DNA from: Halorubrum sp.
GTDB taxonomy: Archaea > Halobacteriota > Halobacteria > Halobacteriales > Haloferacaceae
Length of the DNA stretch: 41,560 nucleotides
Reading direction: 5' to 3'
NCBI GenBank assembly: GCA_028275105.1
Contig: JAQCNI010000147.1
Location: 1 to 41,560 of the forward strand
Part shown: positions 1 to 7,253 of the stretch, piece by piece
Layout of the letters: every line of letters starts with the position of its first letter
Numbering within the stretch: the first letter of the stretch is position 1
Translations under genes and position numbers: made by a program
The notes under the pieces: generated by a model
What the model saw: the letters and a program-made list of their open reading frames with translations, nothing else
What the model was told of the DNA's origin: nothing
Database searches by the model: none

Positions 1-18
1 CGAGACCGAGAGTCGGCA

Positions 19-141
19 TAAAGGCGGCCAGAGCGGTGGGGGAACACCCGTACCCGTTCCGAACACGGAAGTTAAGCCCACCAGCGTTCCGGGAAGTACT
101 GGAGTGTGCGAACCTCTGGAAACCGCGGATCGCCGCCTGCC
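19..141 (+). rRNA. rrf: 5S ribosomal RNA
   Basis: This is the small RNA of the large ribosomal subunit. The conserved core (CCCGTACCCGTTCCGAACAC, then GGAAGTTAAGCCC) is present, and the molecule is closed by a terminal stem AGGCGGC (22-28) with GCCGCCT (132-138). The length of about 120 bases is normal for an archaeal 5S. The first 18 bases of the window would be the 23S-5S spacer, so the rest of the rRNA operon lies to the left. No tRNA-like sequence follows within 200 bases, although many haloarchaeal rRNA operons carry tRNA-Cys at this place. Ends are approximate to a few bases. Confidence 0.95.
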
Positions 142-170
142 CATTCATACCGAATTCCGACGGAGAGCGG

Positions 171-203
171 CGCCCACGAGTCATCGCGTCTGACTCGGGG
201 GCG
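171..203 (+). terminator. hairpin after the 5S gene, possible terminator
   Basis: An inverted repeat CGCCC-A-CGAGTCA / TGACTCG-GG-GGCG with a loop of about six bases is followed by AATTTT. It lies 30 bases after the 5S end and could end or process the rRNA transcript. Archaeal termination depends mostly on T-runs, so the role of the hairpin is an inference. Confidence 0.4.
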
Positions 204-331
204 AATTTTCCGACGGAGAGTCGGAGCTAACCGGAGAGCGGGAGTGACGGCCAACACGGGCCCGCGACAACGATTTTAGGCTTGACCTCAAGCCAATCAC
301 CGACCGTTGACCGCACAGTGACGGCTACGAG

Positions 332-604
332 CTACGTGCCGTCCTCCAGACGGTGATCGGCGACGGTCCCGTCCGGTTCGAGCGACACCGTCCCCAGCGA
401 AACGGTGTCTCCGGGGTCGTGTTTCGCTGCGATGGACTCCAGTACGACCCTCCTGTCGAGTCGGTCCCAGACGGCTTCGGCGACGAGCGATTGGAACACC
501 TCCGGATCGGTCCACCCGGCGTCGATGTCCGACGGGACCCGAACGAGGAACTCAAGCTCCTCGTCGGTGACGCGTATCCCGACGCCGAACGTGTCCGCAC
601 ACAT
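332..604 (-). CDS. small conserved haloarchaeal protein, function unknown
   Basis: A soluble acidic protein of about 90 residues, starting MCADTFGVG at 604; an upstream in-frame ATG at 631 would add nine residues. The sequence (GIRVTDEELEFLVRVP, then DPEVFQSLVAEAVWDRL) predicts a compact mix of strands and helices with no transmembrane segment and no obvious catalytic motif. The composition is typical haloarchaeal coding sequence, and I believe similar proteins occur widely in Halobacteria, but I cannot name a family. It is divergent from the EamA permease gene, so the two may share a control region. Confidence 0.7.
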   Translation of the reverse strand: MCADTFGVGIRVTDEELEFLVRVPSDIDAGWTDPEVFQSLVAEAVWDRLDRRVVLESIAAKHDPGDTVSLGTVSLEPDGTVADHRLEDGT

Positions 605-723
605 GCCCGGTGGTTCGGTCCGGCGGTTCAAATGGTCGTCGCCGGCGGTCCCGAAAGGAGTAAGCGCCGGGGCCGGAAACCGAGCCCGTGGGCTCCTCGA
701 TCCGGCTCCCCGGCGTGTCGCCG

Positions 724-1584
724 ATGACGGGGCTCGTCGTGGCGGTGATCGCGGTCAGCACGGGTGCGATCCTCGTCAGATGGAGCGATGCGCCCAGCTC
801 GGTGGCCGCGTTCTACCGGGTGTTGTTTACGACGCTGCCGCTGCTACCGATCGCGGTCGGACGGTATCGCGACGCGTTCGCCCGGATCGGCCGTCGAGAC
901 CTCGGGTTCGCGACGCTGTCCGGCGTCGCGCTCGCGCTCCACTTCGCGTCGTGGTTCGAGAGTTTGGCGTGGACCAGCGTCGCCGCCAGCGTGACGCTCG
1001 TCCAGTCGCAGCCGGTGTTCGTCGCGCTTGGTGCGTGGCTGTTGCTCCGCGAACGCGTTTCCCGTCGGATGGCGGTCGGCATCGGCGTCGCGGTCGGCGG
1101 AATCGCGGCGATGTCGTTCGGCGATCTCCTCGGCGGCGTGCTCGTCGGTCCGAACCCGCTGTACGGCAACGCGCTGGCGCTATTCGGCGCCGTGATGGCC
1201 GCCGGCTACGTTCTCGCGGGGCGGTCGCTCCGACAGCGGCTCGCGCTGATCCCGCACGTGGTCGTCGTGTACGGGGTGTGTACGGTCACGTTACTCGTGA
1301 TCGTCCTCGCACAGGGCCACCCGCTGTCCGGGTATCCGCCCCGCGAGTGGGCGGTCTTCGTCGGCCTCGCGGTCGGCCCCGGCCTATTCGGTCATACGGT
1401 CGTCAACTGGGCGCTCGCCCACCTCGAGTCGAGCGTCGTCTCGGTGTCGTTGTTGGGTGAACCCGTCGGGGCGACGGTGCTTGCGTTCGCCCTTCTCGGC
1501 GAGGCCCCGACCCGCTTCACGATCATCGGCGGAGTCGTCGTCCTTGTGGGGATCTATCTCACCGCGTCGGGAAGCGAGGCGTGA
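724..1584 (+). CDS. EamA/DMT-family membrane permease
   Basis: A drug/metabolite-transporter superfamily protein of about 286 residues, expected to sit in the cytoplasmic membrane and move a small metabolite; the substrate cannot be read from sequence. It has about ten hydrophobic segments arranged as two EamA repeats. The first repeat contains GAILVRWSDAP and AAFYRVLF, and the repeats end in the typical late helices (QPVFVALGAWLLLRE; LGEPVGATVLAFALLGE). The start is taken as MTGLVVAVIAV at 724; an in-frame ATG at 688 would add twelve polar residues. It is convergent with the SRPBCC gene 64 bases downstream and divergent from the small gene on its left. Family confidence is high, role unknown. 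Confidence 0.88.
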   Translation: MTGLVVAVIAVSTGAILVRWSDAPSSVAAFYRVLFTTLPLLPIAVGRYRDAFARIGRRDLGFATLSGVALALHFASWFESLAWTSVAASVTLVQSQPVFVALGAWLLLRERVSRRMAVGIGVAVGGIAAMSFGDLLGGVLVGPNPLYGNALALFGAVMAAGYVLAGRSLRQRLALIPHVVVVYGVCTVTLLVIVLAQGHPLSGYPPREWAVFVGLAVGPGLFGHTVVNWALAHLESSVVSVSLLGEPVGATVLAFALLGEAPTRFTIIGGVVVLVGIYLTASGSEA

Positions 1585-1648
1585 GCCGCCGATGCCCTCC
1601 CGCCGGCGCAGTTAGTGGATCTTGAGTTCGACGCGCCGACCGTCCGGA

Positions 1649-2191
1649 TTACGCGTCCCCGAACCGCGCGACGGTCCGTCGGTGACGGTCGCGGAACATT
1701 CCCTCGAATCCGACCTTCGCGAAGGGCCCTGCGGCGTCACCGAGCGAGCCGAACGGAAGCCGGTACTCGACGGAGTCGGCGAGGCGCGTTTCGTCGCCGT
1801 CGGCGTAGAACGCGTGGGTATGCTCCCACGTTCGAAACGGACCGTCGACCATCTCGTCGACGAAGTACGCGCTCCCTTCGACCGCCGGGCTACCGTCGAT
1901 CGTTTCGCCCTCGGCGGTTTCGCCGTCCGAATCGTCGTCGGGCTCGCGCTCGATGATCCGTGAGGTCCAGCGCTGACGGGGGACGACCCCGAACGGGCGG
2001 ATCGACATCCGAATCCGGGTTCCTGCTGATAACACCGGTGGATCCCGTTCGCCGTCCGGCCCCTCCACGGCCCCGATCCGAAGGTTCATCCAGTCGGGCG
2101 TCAGCGCCCGAAGCCCGTCGATGGTGGAATGGAACGCCCACACGTCGTCGATCGGGGCGGGTATTCGCGTCGTTCGCCGGTACGTCGGCAT
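1649..2191 (-). CDS. SRPBCC / START-like ligand-binding protein
   Basis: A 180-residue protein with the polyketide-cyclase/START (SRPBCC) fold signature. It opens with MPTYRRTTRIPAPIDDVWAF, the usual first strand and helix, and ends with DSVEYRLPFGSLG followed by a helix (FEGMFRDRHRRTVARFG), the long C-terminal helix of this fold. Members bind hydrophobic ligands in a cavity; no catalytic function can be assigned. A mid-protein acidic loop (REPDDDSDGETAEGE) is a typical haloarchaeal insertion. The start at 2191 was preferred over 2305 because the fold begins there and the upstream 38 residues have shadow-frame composition. It is divergent from the DNA glycosylase gene, with 166 bases between them. 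Confidence 0.82.
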   Translation of the reverse strand: MPTYRRTTRIPAPIDDVWAFHSTIDGLRALTPDWMNLRIGAVEGPDGERDPPVLSAGTRIRMSIRPFGVVPRQRWTSRIIEREPDDDSDGETAEGETIDGSPAVEGSAYFVDEMVDGPFRTWEHTHAFYADGDETRLADSVEYRLPFGSLGDAAGPFAKVGFEGMFRDRHRRTVARFGDA

Positions 2192-2357
2192 GGATGACGT
2201 AGGGTACGGCCGTTCAAAAACCCTCCTCGCGGGAGCCTCGACCCCGCCGACGGGAACGGCGGCCCGTTTCCCTACGGAGGCCCCGATCGGTTCCACGGAC
2301 GCCACGCTCGCGACGGTATCGAAACCTCGATACGGTCGCGTCCCCTCTCCATATTCG

Positions 2358-3284
2358 ATGGAACGAGGCGCGATCGACGTCGTCGATCTGGCCGGCCCGT
2401 TCGACCTCCAGGCGACCGTCGAGAGCGGCCAGAGCTACCTCTGGAACCGCGCCGACGGTCGGACTTACGATGACCTCCACGCGTACGGCGGCGACGCGTG
2501 GTACGAGACCGTCGTCGATCCGATCCCCGGCGTCACCGACGAGCGCGTCCCGCTGCGGGTCCGGCAGGTCGGCGGGGTCCACGATGGGACGCTCGAATGG
2601 GAGGCCTCAATCGACGCCGTCCCGCTCCTCACCCGCCTGTTCCGCTTGGACGACGACCTCGATGCGATCCGCGGCTCCACGCCCGACCTTCCCCTCCTAA
2701 CCCGAGCGTTCGATCGGTACGAGGGAATGCGACTTACCCGCGACCCGGCGTTTTCGTGTCTGATCTCGTTCATCTGTTCGGCACAGATGCGAGTCGCGCG
2801 GATCCACGGCATGCAGCGTCGACTCCGCGAGACGTACGGGGACGTCGTCGAACTCGGCGGCGAGTCGTATCACGCGTTTCCGGGCCCGGAAACGCTCGCG
2901 ACGCGGACCGAGTCGGAGCTTCGGGACCTCTCGTTGGGATATCGGGCTCCGTACGTCCGACGCACTGCCGAGATGCTCGCGGACGGGGAGGCGCATCCGA
3001 GCGAGGCCGCCGATCTCCCGTACGAGGCGGCCCGCGAGTCGCTGACGCAGTTCGTCGGTGTGGGCGAGAAGGTCGCCGATTGCGTCGCGTTGTTCTCCCT
3101 CGGGTTCCTCGAGGCGGTGCCGCTCGACACGTGGATTCGGACCACCATCGAGGAGTACTTCCCGGACTGCGAGCGCGGGTCGTACGCCGAAACCTCCCGG
3201 GCGATCCGCGACCGGTTCGGCGGGGCGTACGCGGGGTACGCACAGACGTACGTGTTCTACCATCTCCGCGCCGACGGCGAGTAA
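2358..3284 (+). CDS. OGG1-type 8-oxoguanine DNA glycosylase / AP lyase
   Basis: A base-excision repair enzyme of 308 residues that should remove 8-oxoguanine from DNA and nick the abasic site. The N-terminal OGG domain is recognisable (FDLQATVESGQSYLWNR near residue 15). The HhH-GPD domain follows, with the hairpin LTQFVGVGEKVADC, in which Lys237 is the expected Schiff-base nucleophile, and PLDTW, in which Asp257 is the conserved catalytic aspartate. ISFICSAQM matches the central helix of the fold. The start is ATG 2358 (MERGAIDVVDL); the longer in-frame extension runs into the SRPBCC upstream region and is not protein-like. All key residues are present, so it should be active. Confidence 0.9.
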   Translation: MERGAIDVVDLAGPFDLQATVESGQSYLWNRADGRTYDDLHAYGGDAWYETVVDPIPGVTDERVPLRVRQVGGVHDGTLEWEASIDAVPLLTRLFRLDDDLDAIRGSTPDLPLLTRAFDRYEGMRLTRDPAFSCLISFICSAQMRVARIHGMQRRLRETYGDVVELGGESYHAFPGPETLATRTESELRDLSLGYRAPYVRRTAEMLADGEAHPSEAADLPYEAARESLTQFVGVGEKVADCVALFSLGFLEAVPLDTWIRTTIEEYFPDCERGSYAETSRAIRDRFGGAYAGYAQTYVFYHLRADGE

Positions 3285-3400
3285 TTGGACCCACTACGGG
3301 CGACGTTCCGGCGGTCGCCGGACGGCTTTCGGGTGGGCGTCGAGCGCCGGAACCCGTCGGCCGAACTTTCATACTCGCTCGCACGATAGCCGGGACCGTG

Positions 3401-3775
3401 ATGGACTGCCGTGTCGTCGTCGAGGCCGCGGTTCCGGTGTACGACGTTGAGAGCGTCGACGAAGCGGTCCGGATCGCCGTCTCGAAGACCGGTGAGATGT
3501 TGAACCCGGACCTCAACTACGTGGAGATCGAGGTCAGTAGTCGGACGAGCCCGTCGGGCGAGGAGCGTCCGCCGGCGTTCATCGCCGCCGACGAAGGCTT
3601 GGTGGCGCTCGAACTGGAGATGGACGTGTTCAACGTCGATCGAACCGAGCACGCCAGCCGGATCGCCCGCAAGGAGATCGGTCAACGGCTCCGGAACATC
3701 CCGCTGAAGATGCTTGACGTCGAGGAGACCGACGCCGACGAGTCCGACGGGAAGTCATCCCAAACCGACAACTGA
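3401..3775 (+). CDS. UPF0212 (DUF555) family protein
   Basis: A 124-residue cytoplasmic protein of an archaeal family of unknown function. It begins MDCRVVVEAAVPVYDVESVD and contains AVRIAVSKTGEMLNPDLNYVEIE, the family's best-conserved block, then FIAADEGLVALELEMDVFNV and a helix EHASRIARKEIGQRL. The C-terminus is a short acidic haloarchaeal tail (VEETDADESDG). The start is ATG 3401, 116 bases after the glycosylase; co-transcription is possible but not required. It converges with the UPF0058 gene. The family match is by pattern memory and strong; no biochemical role is known to me. Confidence 0.9.
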   Translation: MDCRVVVEAAVPVYDVESVDEAVRIAVSKTGEMLNPDLNYVEIEVSSRTSPSGEERPPAFIAADEGLVALELEMDVFNVDRTEHASRIARKEIGQRLRNIPLKMLDVEETDADESDGKSSQTDN

Positions 3776-3832
3776 CGGCTAAGCGACGCCACTACGGGGG
3801 CGGCTGGGCCGTGACGGAACGCTCAAAAACGG

Positions 3833-4066
3833 TCAGTCCGCGGTGGGGGCCAGCGGCTCCGACTTCGACTCCTCCATCGGCTCCGTGATTCCCTCGGTCA
3901 GCTTAAAAACGGCCGCCTTGTGGTCGGTTTTCGATTTGTGAATCGATGTCGGTTTTACGCCTAGTTCCTCGTACGCGTCGAGGTCAACGTCGTTATCCCA
4001 GAACTCGCACTGCTTTCGTACTTCTGCGAGAAGGCCGTGAAGGTGAATCAGTTCCTGCTTCTTCAT
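3833..4066 (-). CDS. UPF0058 family protein (first copy)
   Basis: A 77-residue archaeal protein of unknown function. It starts MKKQELIHLHGLLAEVRKQCEF and carries the family signature SIHKSKTDHKAAVFKLTEGI, a likely helical hairpin rich in His and Lys. The last 15 residues are an acidic, low-complexity tail. A second member lies at 30612-30890; this copy has a Cys at residue 20 and lacks that copy's C-terminal helix. A TATA element lies 27-36 bases ahead of the start. The gene converges on UPF0212, with AAAAAC near 3825-3830. Confidence 0.88.
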   Translation of the reverse strand: MKKQELIHLHGLLAEVRKQCEFWDNDVDLDAYEELGVKPTSIHKSKTDHKAAVFKLTEGITEPMEESKSEPLAPTAD

Positions 4067-4092
4067 GAGTAACCATACTTTGCTACCGAAGG

Positions 4093-4101
4093 CTTATATT
4101 A
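4093..4101 (-). promoter_or_regulatory. TATA box for UPF0058 gene
   Basis: Read on the minus strand the element is TAATATAAG, centred about 30 bases ahead of ATG 4066. Archaeal TATA boxes sit about 27 bases before the transcript start, so the mRNA should be leaderless or have only a few leader bases. Confidence 0.55.
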
Positions 4102-4185
4102 CTATCTTGAGGCTAGTTACCACACAACCCGCCGATATCGACTCCGACGACCCCCGAAGCGGCCGGTTCGGGACCGCCGACGAGG

Positions 4186-4365
4186 TCACTGGAACTGTTT
4201 TACCGCCTCGAGGTCCCGCTCCGTCCGCATGAATTCGGCGAGTCGACGGGTTGCGTGACAGTTCGGACAGCTAAAATTCGTTCTGAGGTCCGGCACCTCG
4301 GTTGGGTTGTCCTGCCACTCCTTGTCACATTCCGGGCAGACGAGCCTGACGAAGGCTTCGACCAT
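4186..4365 (-). CDS. 59-residue zinc-ribbon protein
   Basis: A short gene translating from ATG 4365 to TGA 4186. The sequence begins MVEAFVRLVCPECDKEWQ and has a second pair FSCPNCHATRR, so four cysteines (CPEC and CPNC, 22 residues apart) can bind one zinc ion as a ribbon. The tail EFMRTERDLEAVKQFQ should be helical. I recognise it as a small zinc-binding family conserved in haloarchaea (I believe DUF7836, number not certain); function unknown. It could be an adaptor or a nucleic-acid-binding protein. It is flanked by UPF0058 and TFB on the same strand, and CGTTTTTGAGG (plus strand 4387-4397) is a plausible TATA-like element at -27. Confidence 0.85.
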   Translation of the reverse strand: MVEAFVRLVCPECDKEWQDNPTEVPDLRTNFSCPNCHATRRLAEFMRTERDLEAVKQFQ

Positions 4366-4461
4366 GGCTTACCCTACAGCCCATCGCCTCAAAAACGTAT
4401 GTGACTGATGAGGTGACGGATTCCGCCGCCGGACCGGTGAGGACCGCAGGCGCTACCCGGT

Positions 4462-5472
4462 TCAGGTGCTCAGGTTGTCGCCGGCTTCGAGGAGTTCCTT
4501 GTACCGGTTCCGGATCGTTACCTCCGAGATGTCGGCGACTTCGCTCACCTCGCTCTGGGTGACCTTGCGGTTGGACAGCAGGGCCGCGGCGTACACCGCC
4601 GAGGCCGCGAGTCCGACCGGCGACTTGCCGCTCGTGATCCCCGTCTCCTTGGCGCGCTTGAGCAGCTCCCGAGCGGCGCGCTCGACTTCCTCGGGGAGGT
4701 CGAGCCGGGAAACGAACCGGGGGACGTAGCTCTCGGGGTCGGCGGGTTGTACCTCCAGCCCGAGTTCGCGAACGACGTAGCGGTACGTCCGGGTGTGCTC
4801 CATCTTGTCGACGCGGGACACCGCGGTGAACTCGTCGAGGCTCCGCGGATTCCCCGCCTGCCGCGCGGCCGCGTACAACGAGGCCGTCGCGACGCCCTCG
4901 ATGGAGCGGCCGGGGAGCAGGTTTTCGCTCAGCGCACGGCGGTAGATCACGGACGCCGTCTCGCGGACGGTGTCCGGAAGCCCGAGCGCCGAGGCCATCC
5001 GGTCGATCTCGCCCAGCGCCTGTTTCAGGTTCCGCTCCTTGGAGTTCCGAGTGCGGAACCGCTCGTTCCAGGTGCGGAGCCGCTGCATCTTCTCGCGCTG
5101 GCTACTCGACAGCGACTTCCCGTACCCGTCGCGGTCCTGCCAGCCGATGTTGGTCGAGAGCCCCTTGTCGTGCATCATGTTGGTCGTCGGGGCGCCCACG
5201 CGTGACTTGTCGTCCCGTTCCGAGGCGTCGAACGCGCGCCACTCGGGCCCGCGGTCGACCGAATCCGCCTCAACGACGAGCCCACAGTCCGCACACACCG
5301 TCTCGCCGTGCTCGGTGTCGGTGATGAGTTGGCCGTCACACTCGGGACAGGTCGTGATTCGGTCCGCCTCGGTCCGTTCGGCTTCGTTCGTTTCCTCGGT
5401 CGTTCCGTCCGAGGCGGTTGCTTCTTCGGTTTCTTCGCTTCGGCCGTAGTTTCGGATGCGTGATTCAGTCAT
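4462..5472 (-). CDS. tfb: transcription initiation factor IIB (TFB), copy 1
   Basis: A general archaeal transcription factor of 336 residues. It binds TBP on the TATA box and recruits RNA polymerase. The acidic N-terminus (residues 1-38) precedes a zinc ribbon with Cys42, Cys45, Cys60 and Cys63, then the B-reader region ([19 protein letters not shown]), then two cyclin folds. The first contains [20 protein letters not shown] and GRSIEGVATASLYAAARQ; the second contains ITSGKSPVGLAASAVYAA and ends in a helix-turn-helix that reads the BRE ([20 protein letters not shown]). All elements are intact. Haloarchaea carry several TFB copies with different promoter preferences; a second lies at 33815. 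Its leader is longer (about 50 bases) than those of most genes here. Confidence 0.97.
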   Translation of the reverse strand: MTESRIRNYGRSEETEEATASDGTTEETNEAERTEADRITTCPECDGQLITDTEHGETVCADCGLVVEADSVDRGPEWRAFDASERDDKSRVGAPTTNMMHDKGLSTNIGWQDRDGYGKSLSSSQREKMQRLRTWNERFRTRNSKERNLKQALGEIDRMASALGLPDTVRETASVIYRRALSENLLPGRSIEGVATASLYAAARQAGNPRSLDEFTAVSRVDKMEHTRTYRYVVRELGLEVQPADPESYVPRFVSRLDLPEEVERAARELLKRAKETGITSGKSPVGLAASAVYAAALLSNRKVTQSEVSEVADISEVTIRNRYKELLEAGDNLST

Positions 5473-5534
5473 GGATTGGTCACCGATCGAACCCCCGACG
5501 AGAACACCGTCGGGAATCGCCCAGTCAGTTAACT

Positions 5535-5562
5535 AATAGTAAACCTCCAAAGTATATAAAGT
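5535..5562 (-). promoter_or_regulatory. promoter region of tfb copy 1, two TATA candidates
   Basis: On the minus strand CTTTATATACTTT (5549-5561) is a strong TATA box and GTTTACTATT (5535-5544) a second possible one. The start codon at 5472 lies about 80 or 65 bases away, which implies a leader of about 40-60 bases. That is unusual among the mostly leaderless genes of this window and leaves room for autoregulation. Confidence 0.5.
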
Positions 5563-5895
5563 CATTGCCCAAGTCGAAGCAACTCGGATACACGGACGTG
5601 TTTATCGGCTGATTCCGGTCGTTGACGCGGGTCCCGTCGATGCGACCATTGGCCCCGAACTGCCGTCTCGATACTCGAGAGTATATAAATCATCGTGGTA
5701 GGGCGTAGATCGCGACCGAGGACGTTCGACCCCGGATCAGACCGAACGTCGGTTTCGGCCGTTGCGGCTCGATCGCAACACGGACTCACCAGTTTCGGCT
5801 CATCGGGAACGGTGCGTGGTCCCGGTGATCGTTGAATCAGTCCAGCATTCATTCGTACAGCGGGTTCTCGATCCGCCTCGCCGTGAGTGCGTGAG
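5563..5895. other. intergenic stretch without a supported gene
   Basis: No open frame here has protein-like composition. The one notable element is AGTATATAAA near 5680-5690, a good TATA match that also reads as TTTATATAC on the minus strand; no gene follows at a leaderless distance in either direction. It could drive a non-coding RNA or be left over from a lost gene. Confidence 0.4.
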
Positions 5896-6264
5896 TTACC
5901 GAACGTGGAGTTCGCCCCACGACTCCCCCTCCGTCACGGTGGCCGTCGGGTGGTCGTACACCGCCAGTTCGACCATCGTTTCCGAGAGCGCATCGCAGCA
6001 GGCGGCAATCGTCGCGGTCGGCGACAATCGTCGCGGTCGGCGACAATCGTCGCGGCCGGCGACAATCGTCGCGGTGGGTGGCGGTCCCTCCCCCCGTTAC
6101 CTCGCCGACCACGCCGACGCCTCCTCGCACATGACGCCCCGGGCGAACTGGAGGTCCGTCCCGCAGGCCACCTGAACGCCGATCTCGTTTCGGACGGACG
6201 GCGATTCGTCACCGCCGAAGTTGACGACGCTCGACGAGAGGACTACGGCATCGGGCTCGGTCAC
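5896..6264 (-). pseudogene. decayed minus-strand gene interrupted by a stop and a 19-bp repeat
   Basis: From a GTG at 6264 the frame reads VTEPDAVVLSSSVVNFGG and later NEIGVQVACGTDLQFARGV and MCEEASAWSAR before TAA at 6097-6099. The same frame then passes through the tandem repeat and resumes protein-like text: CCDALSETMVELAVYDHP, then TATVTEGESWGELHVR, and a TAA at 5896. Without the stop and repeat this would be a Cys-containing protein of about 100-120 residues. I do not recognise the family. The two halves look natural (aliphatic, Asp/Glu-rich), whereas the middle is arginine- and proline-rich shadow text. This makes an inactivated gene the best reading. Confidence 0.5.
6006..6075. repeat. 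19-bp tandem repeat, 3.7 copies
   Basis: The unit CAATCGTCGCGGTCGGCGA occurs at 6006, 6025, 6044 (one mismatch) and partially at 6063. The unit is not a multiple of three, so each copy change shifts the reading frame. It sits inside the remnant gene described above and is the probable cause, or a result, of its loss. Confidence 0.95.
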
Positions 6265-6317
6265 GACCCCACCCGATCCGAACGCGTCCCGAGATCGATC
6301 CGGACGCATCCCCGGTC

Positions 6318-6620
6318 TCAATCGTTGACGCCGGCGGCCCGCGCGAGCGCGCCGGCGAGCACGGCCGTCGCGGCCGCACGGTCCTCCACTCCCAGTTGGT
6401 CCACTCCAGAGGGTTGTGCGAGATCCCGTCACGCGAGAGGGCAGATAGCAACGACGCGTCCGTGACTCGAGCGACCCGCATCGCATCGTGTGCGGCGTTT
6501 CGAAGGCGATCGCTCATCGGCGTGGGCGCCTCGAACGGGCGGGTCCTCGCGTCGTTCTCGGTCTCGTCCTGTACTGGGTGCTCGGCCGCAACGGCGAATA
6601 CTAACCCGGCGCGACCCGAT
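6318..6620 (-). pseudogene. frameshifted minus-strand gene remnant
   Basis: One frame from about 6615 reads VFAVAAEHPVQDETEND and, from ATG 6517, MSDRLRNAAHDAMRVARVTD then SLLSALSRDGIS, all haloarchaeal in style. The protein-like text then moves to another frame near 6416-6440 and reads PSGVDQLGVEDRAAATAVL, AGALARAAGVND, and TGA at 6318-6320. A single-base indel would join them into a protein of about 90-100 residues, ending 54 bases before the second remnant gene, so the two may have been an operon. I do not recognise the family. The start is uncertain. Confidence 0.45.
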
Positions 6621-6630
6621 CCGGCGTAGC

Positions 6631-6638
6631 GTTTATTT
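6631..6638 (+). promoter_or_regulatory. TATA box for the DUF7124-like gene
   Basis: GTTTATTT lies 21-28 bases ahead of GTG 6659, the leaderless spacing, and supports that GTG start over a second in-frame GTG at 6671. Confidence 0.55.
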
Positions 6639-6658
6639 CGTCGCTCCCCGAGGTACGG

Positions 6659-7183
6659 GTGATCCGAACCGTGACGGTCGTTCCCCCAGCCGACGGTCGA
6701 CGCGGCGACGTGACCCTCCTGTTCACGCTCGGCGCGGCCCGGTCGGTCGCCGCCCCCGCCGCGGCGTTCGACGACGCCCGCCGCTGGAGCCGGTACGTCG
6801 GGATCATCGCCAACGACACGGCCGCCGTCGACGCGTTCACTCGCCGGCACGCGGTCGAGAACGATTTCGAGCTACGGGACTGGGACAAGTGGGGGACGAT
6901 GGAGGCGATCCTCGGGGCGACGGACACCCCTCGACACGTGCTCGTCGGGACGAAGCGGCAGGATCGCCGGCTCGCGGGCACGGTCGGCTGGGAGTATCGC
7001 ACCGCGCGCGAGGCCGCGGAGAAGGCCGGCTGGGAACTGGGAGATTCGTCCCGTAGTGACTCGGATCCGGGCGGCTCGATCCCCCGTGGTTCGACCGCGG
7101 ACGACCCGGATACCGGCGACGATGCGCAGTCGACACGCCGCTTCCGACGCGTCCTCGCCGACCGGTGGTTCTGGCCGTTCTGA
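6659..7183 (+). CDS. DUF7124-like conserved haloarchaeal protein
   Basis: A 174-residue soluble protein of unknown function. The N-terminal domain (about residues 1-120) contains DVTLLFTLGAARSVAAPAA, FDDARRWSRYVGIIAND, VENDFELRDWDKWGTMEAI and WEYRTAREAAEKAGWEL, which I associate with haloarchaeal DUF7124 proteins. A disordered acidic linker (SRSDSDPGGS...DPDTGDDAQS) follows, and the protein ends in a basic, aromatic tail RRFRRVLADRWFWPF. The start is a GTG chosen by the TATA spacing; GTG 6671 is the alternative. The gene converges with the 4-alpha-glucanotransferase. The domain number is from memory and should be treated as tentative. Confidence 0.75.
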   Translation: MIRTVTVVPPADGRRGDVTLLFTLGAARSVAAPAAAFDDARRWSRYVGIIANDTAAVDAFTRRHAVENDFELRDWDKWGTMEAILGATDTPRHVLVGTKRQDRRLAGTVGWEYRTAREAAEKAGWELGDSSRSDSDPGGSIPRGSTADDPDTGDDAQSTRRFRRVLADRWFWPF

Positions 7184-7253
7184 CCGGTCCAGCCCCGGTC
7201 GTCTTCGGTCGCCACCCGCCCCGTCCGTCGTTCCATGCTCGCCGAGAGCGACG

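Noticed and set aside
5562-5852. 96-codon open frame on the minus strand upstream of tfb1
   Set aside because: Composition is not protein-like (arginine-rich, no hydrophobic core), and it overlaps the tfb1 promoter region.
6006-6075. CRISPR array at the 19-bp repeat
   Set aside because: The units are directly adjacent with no spacers, and there are no cas genes; it is a simple tandem repeat.
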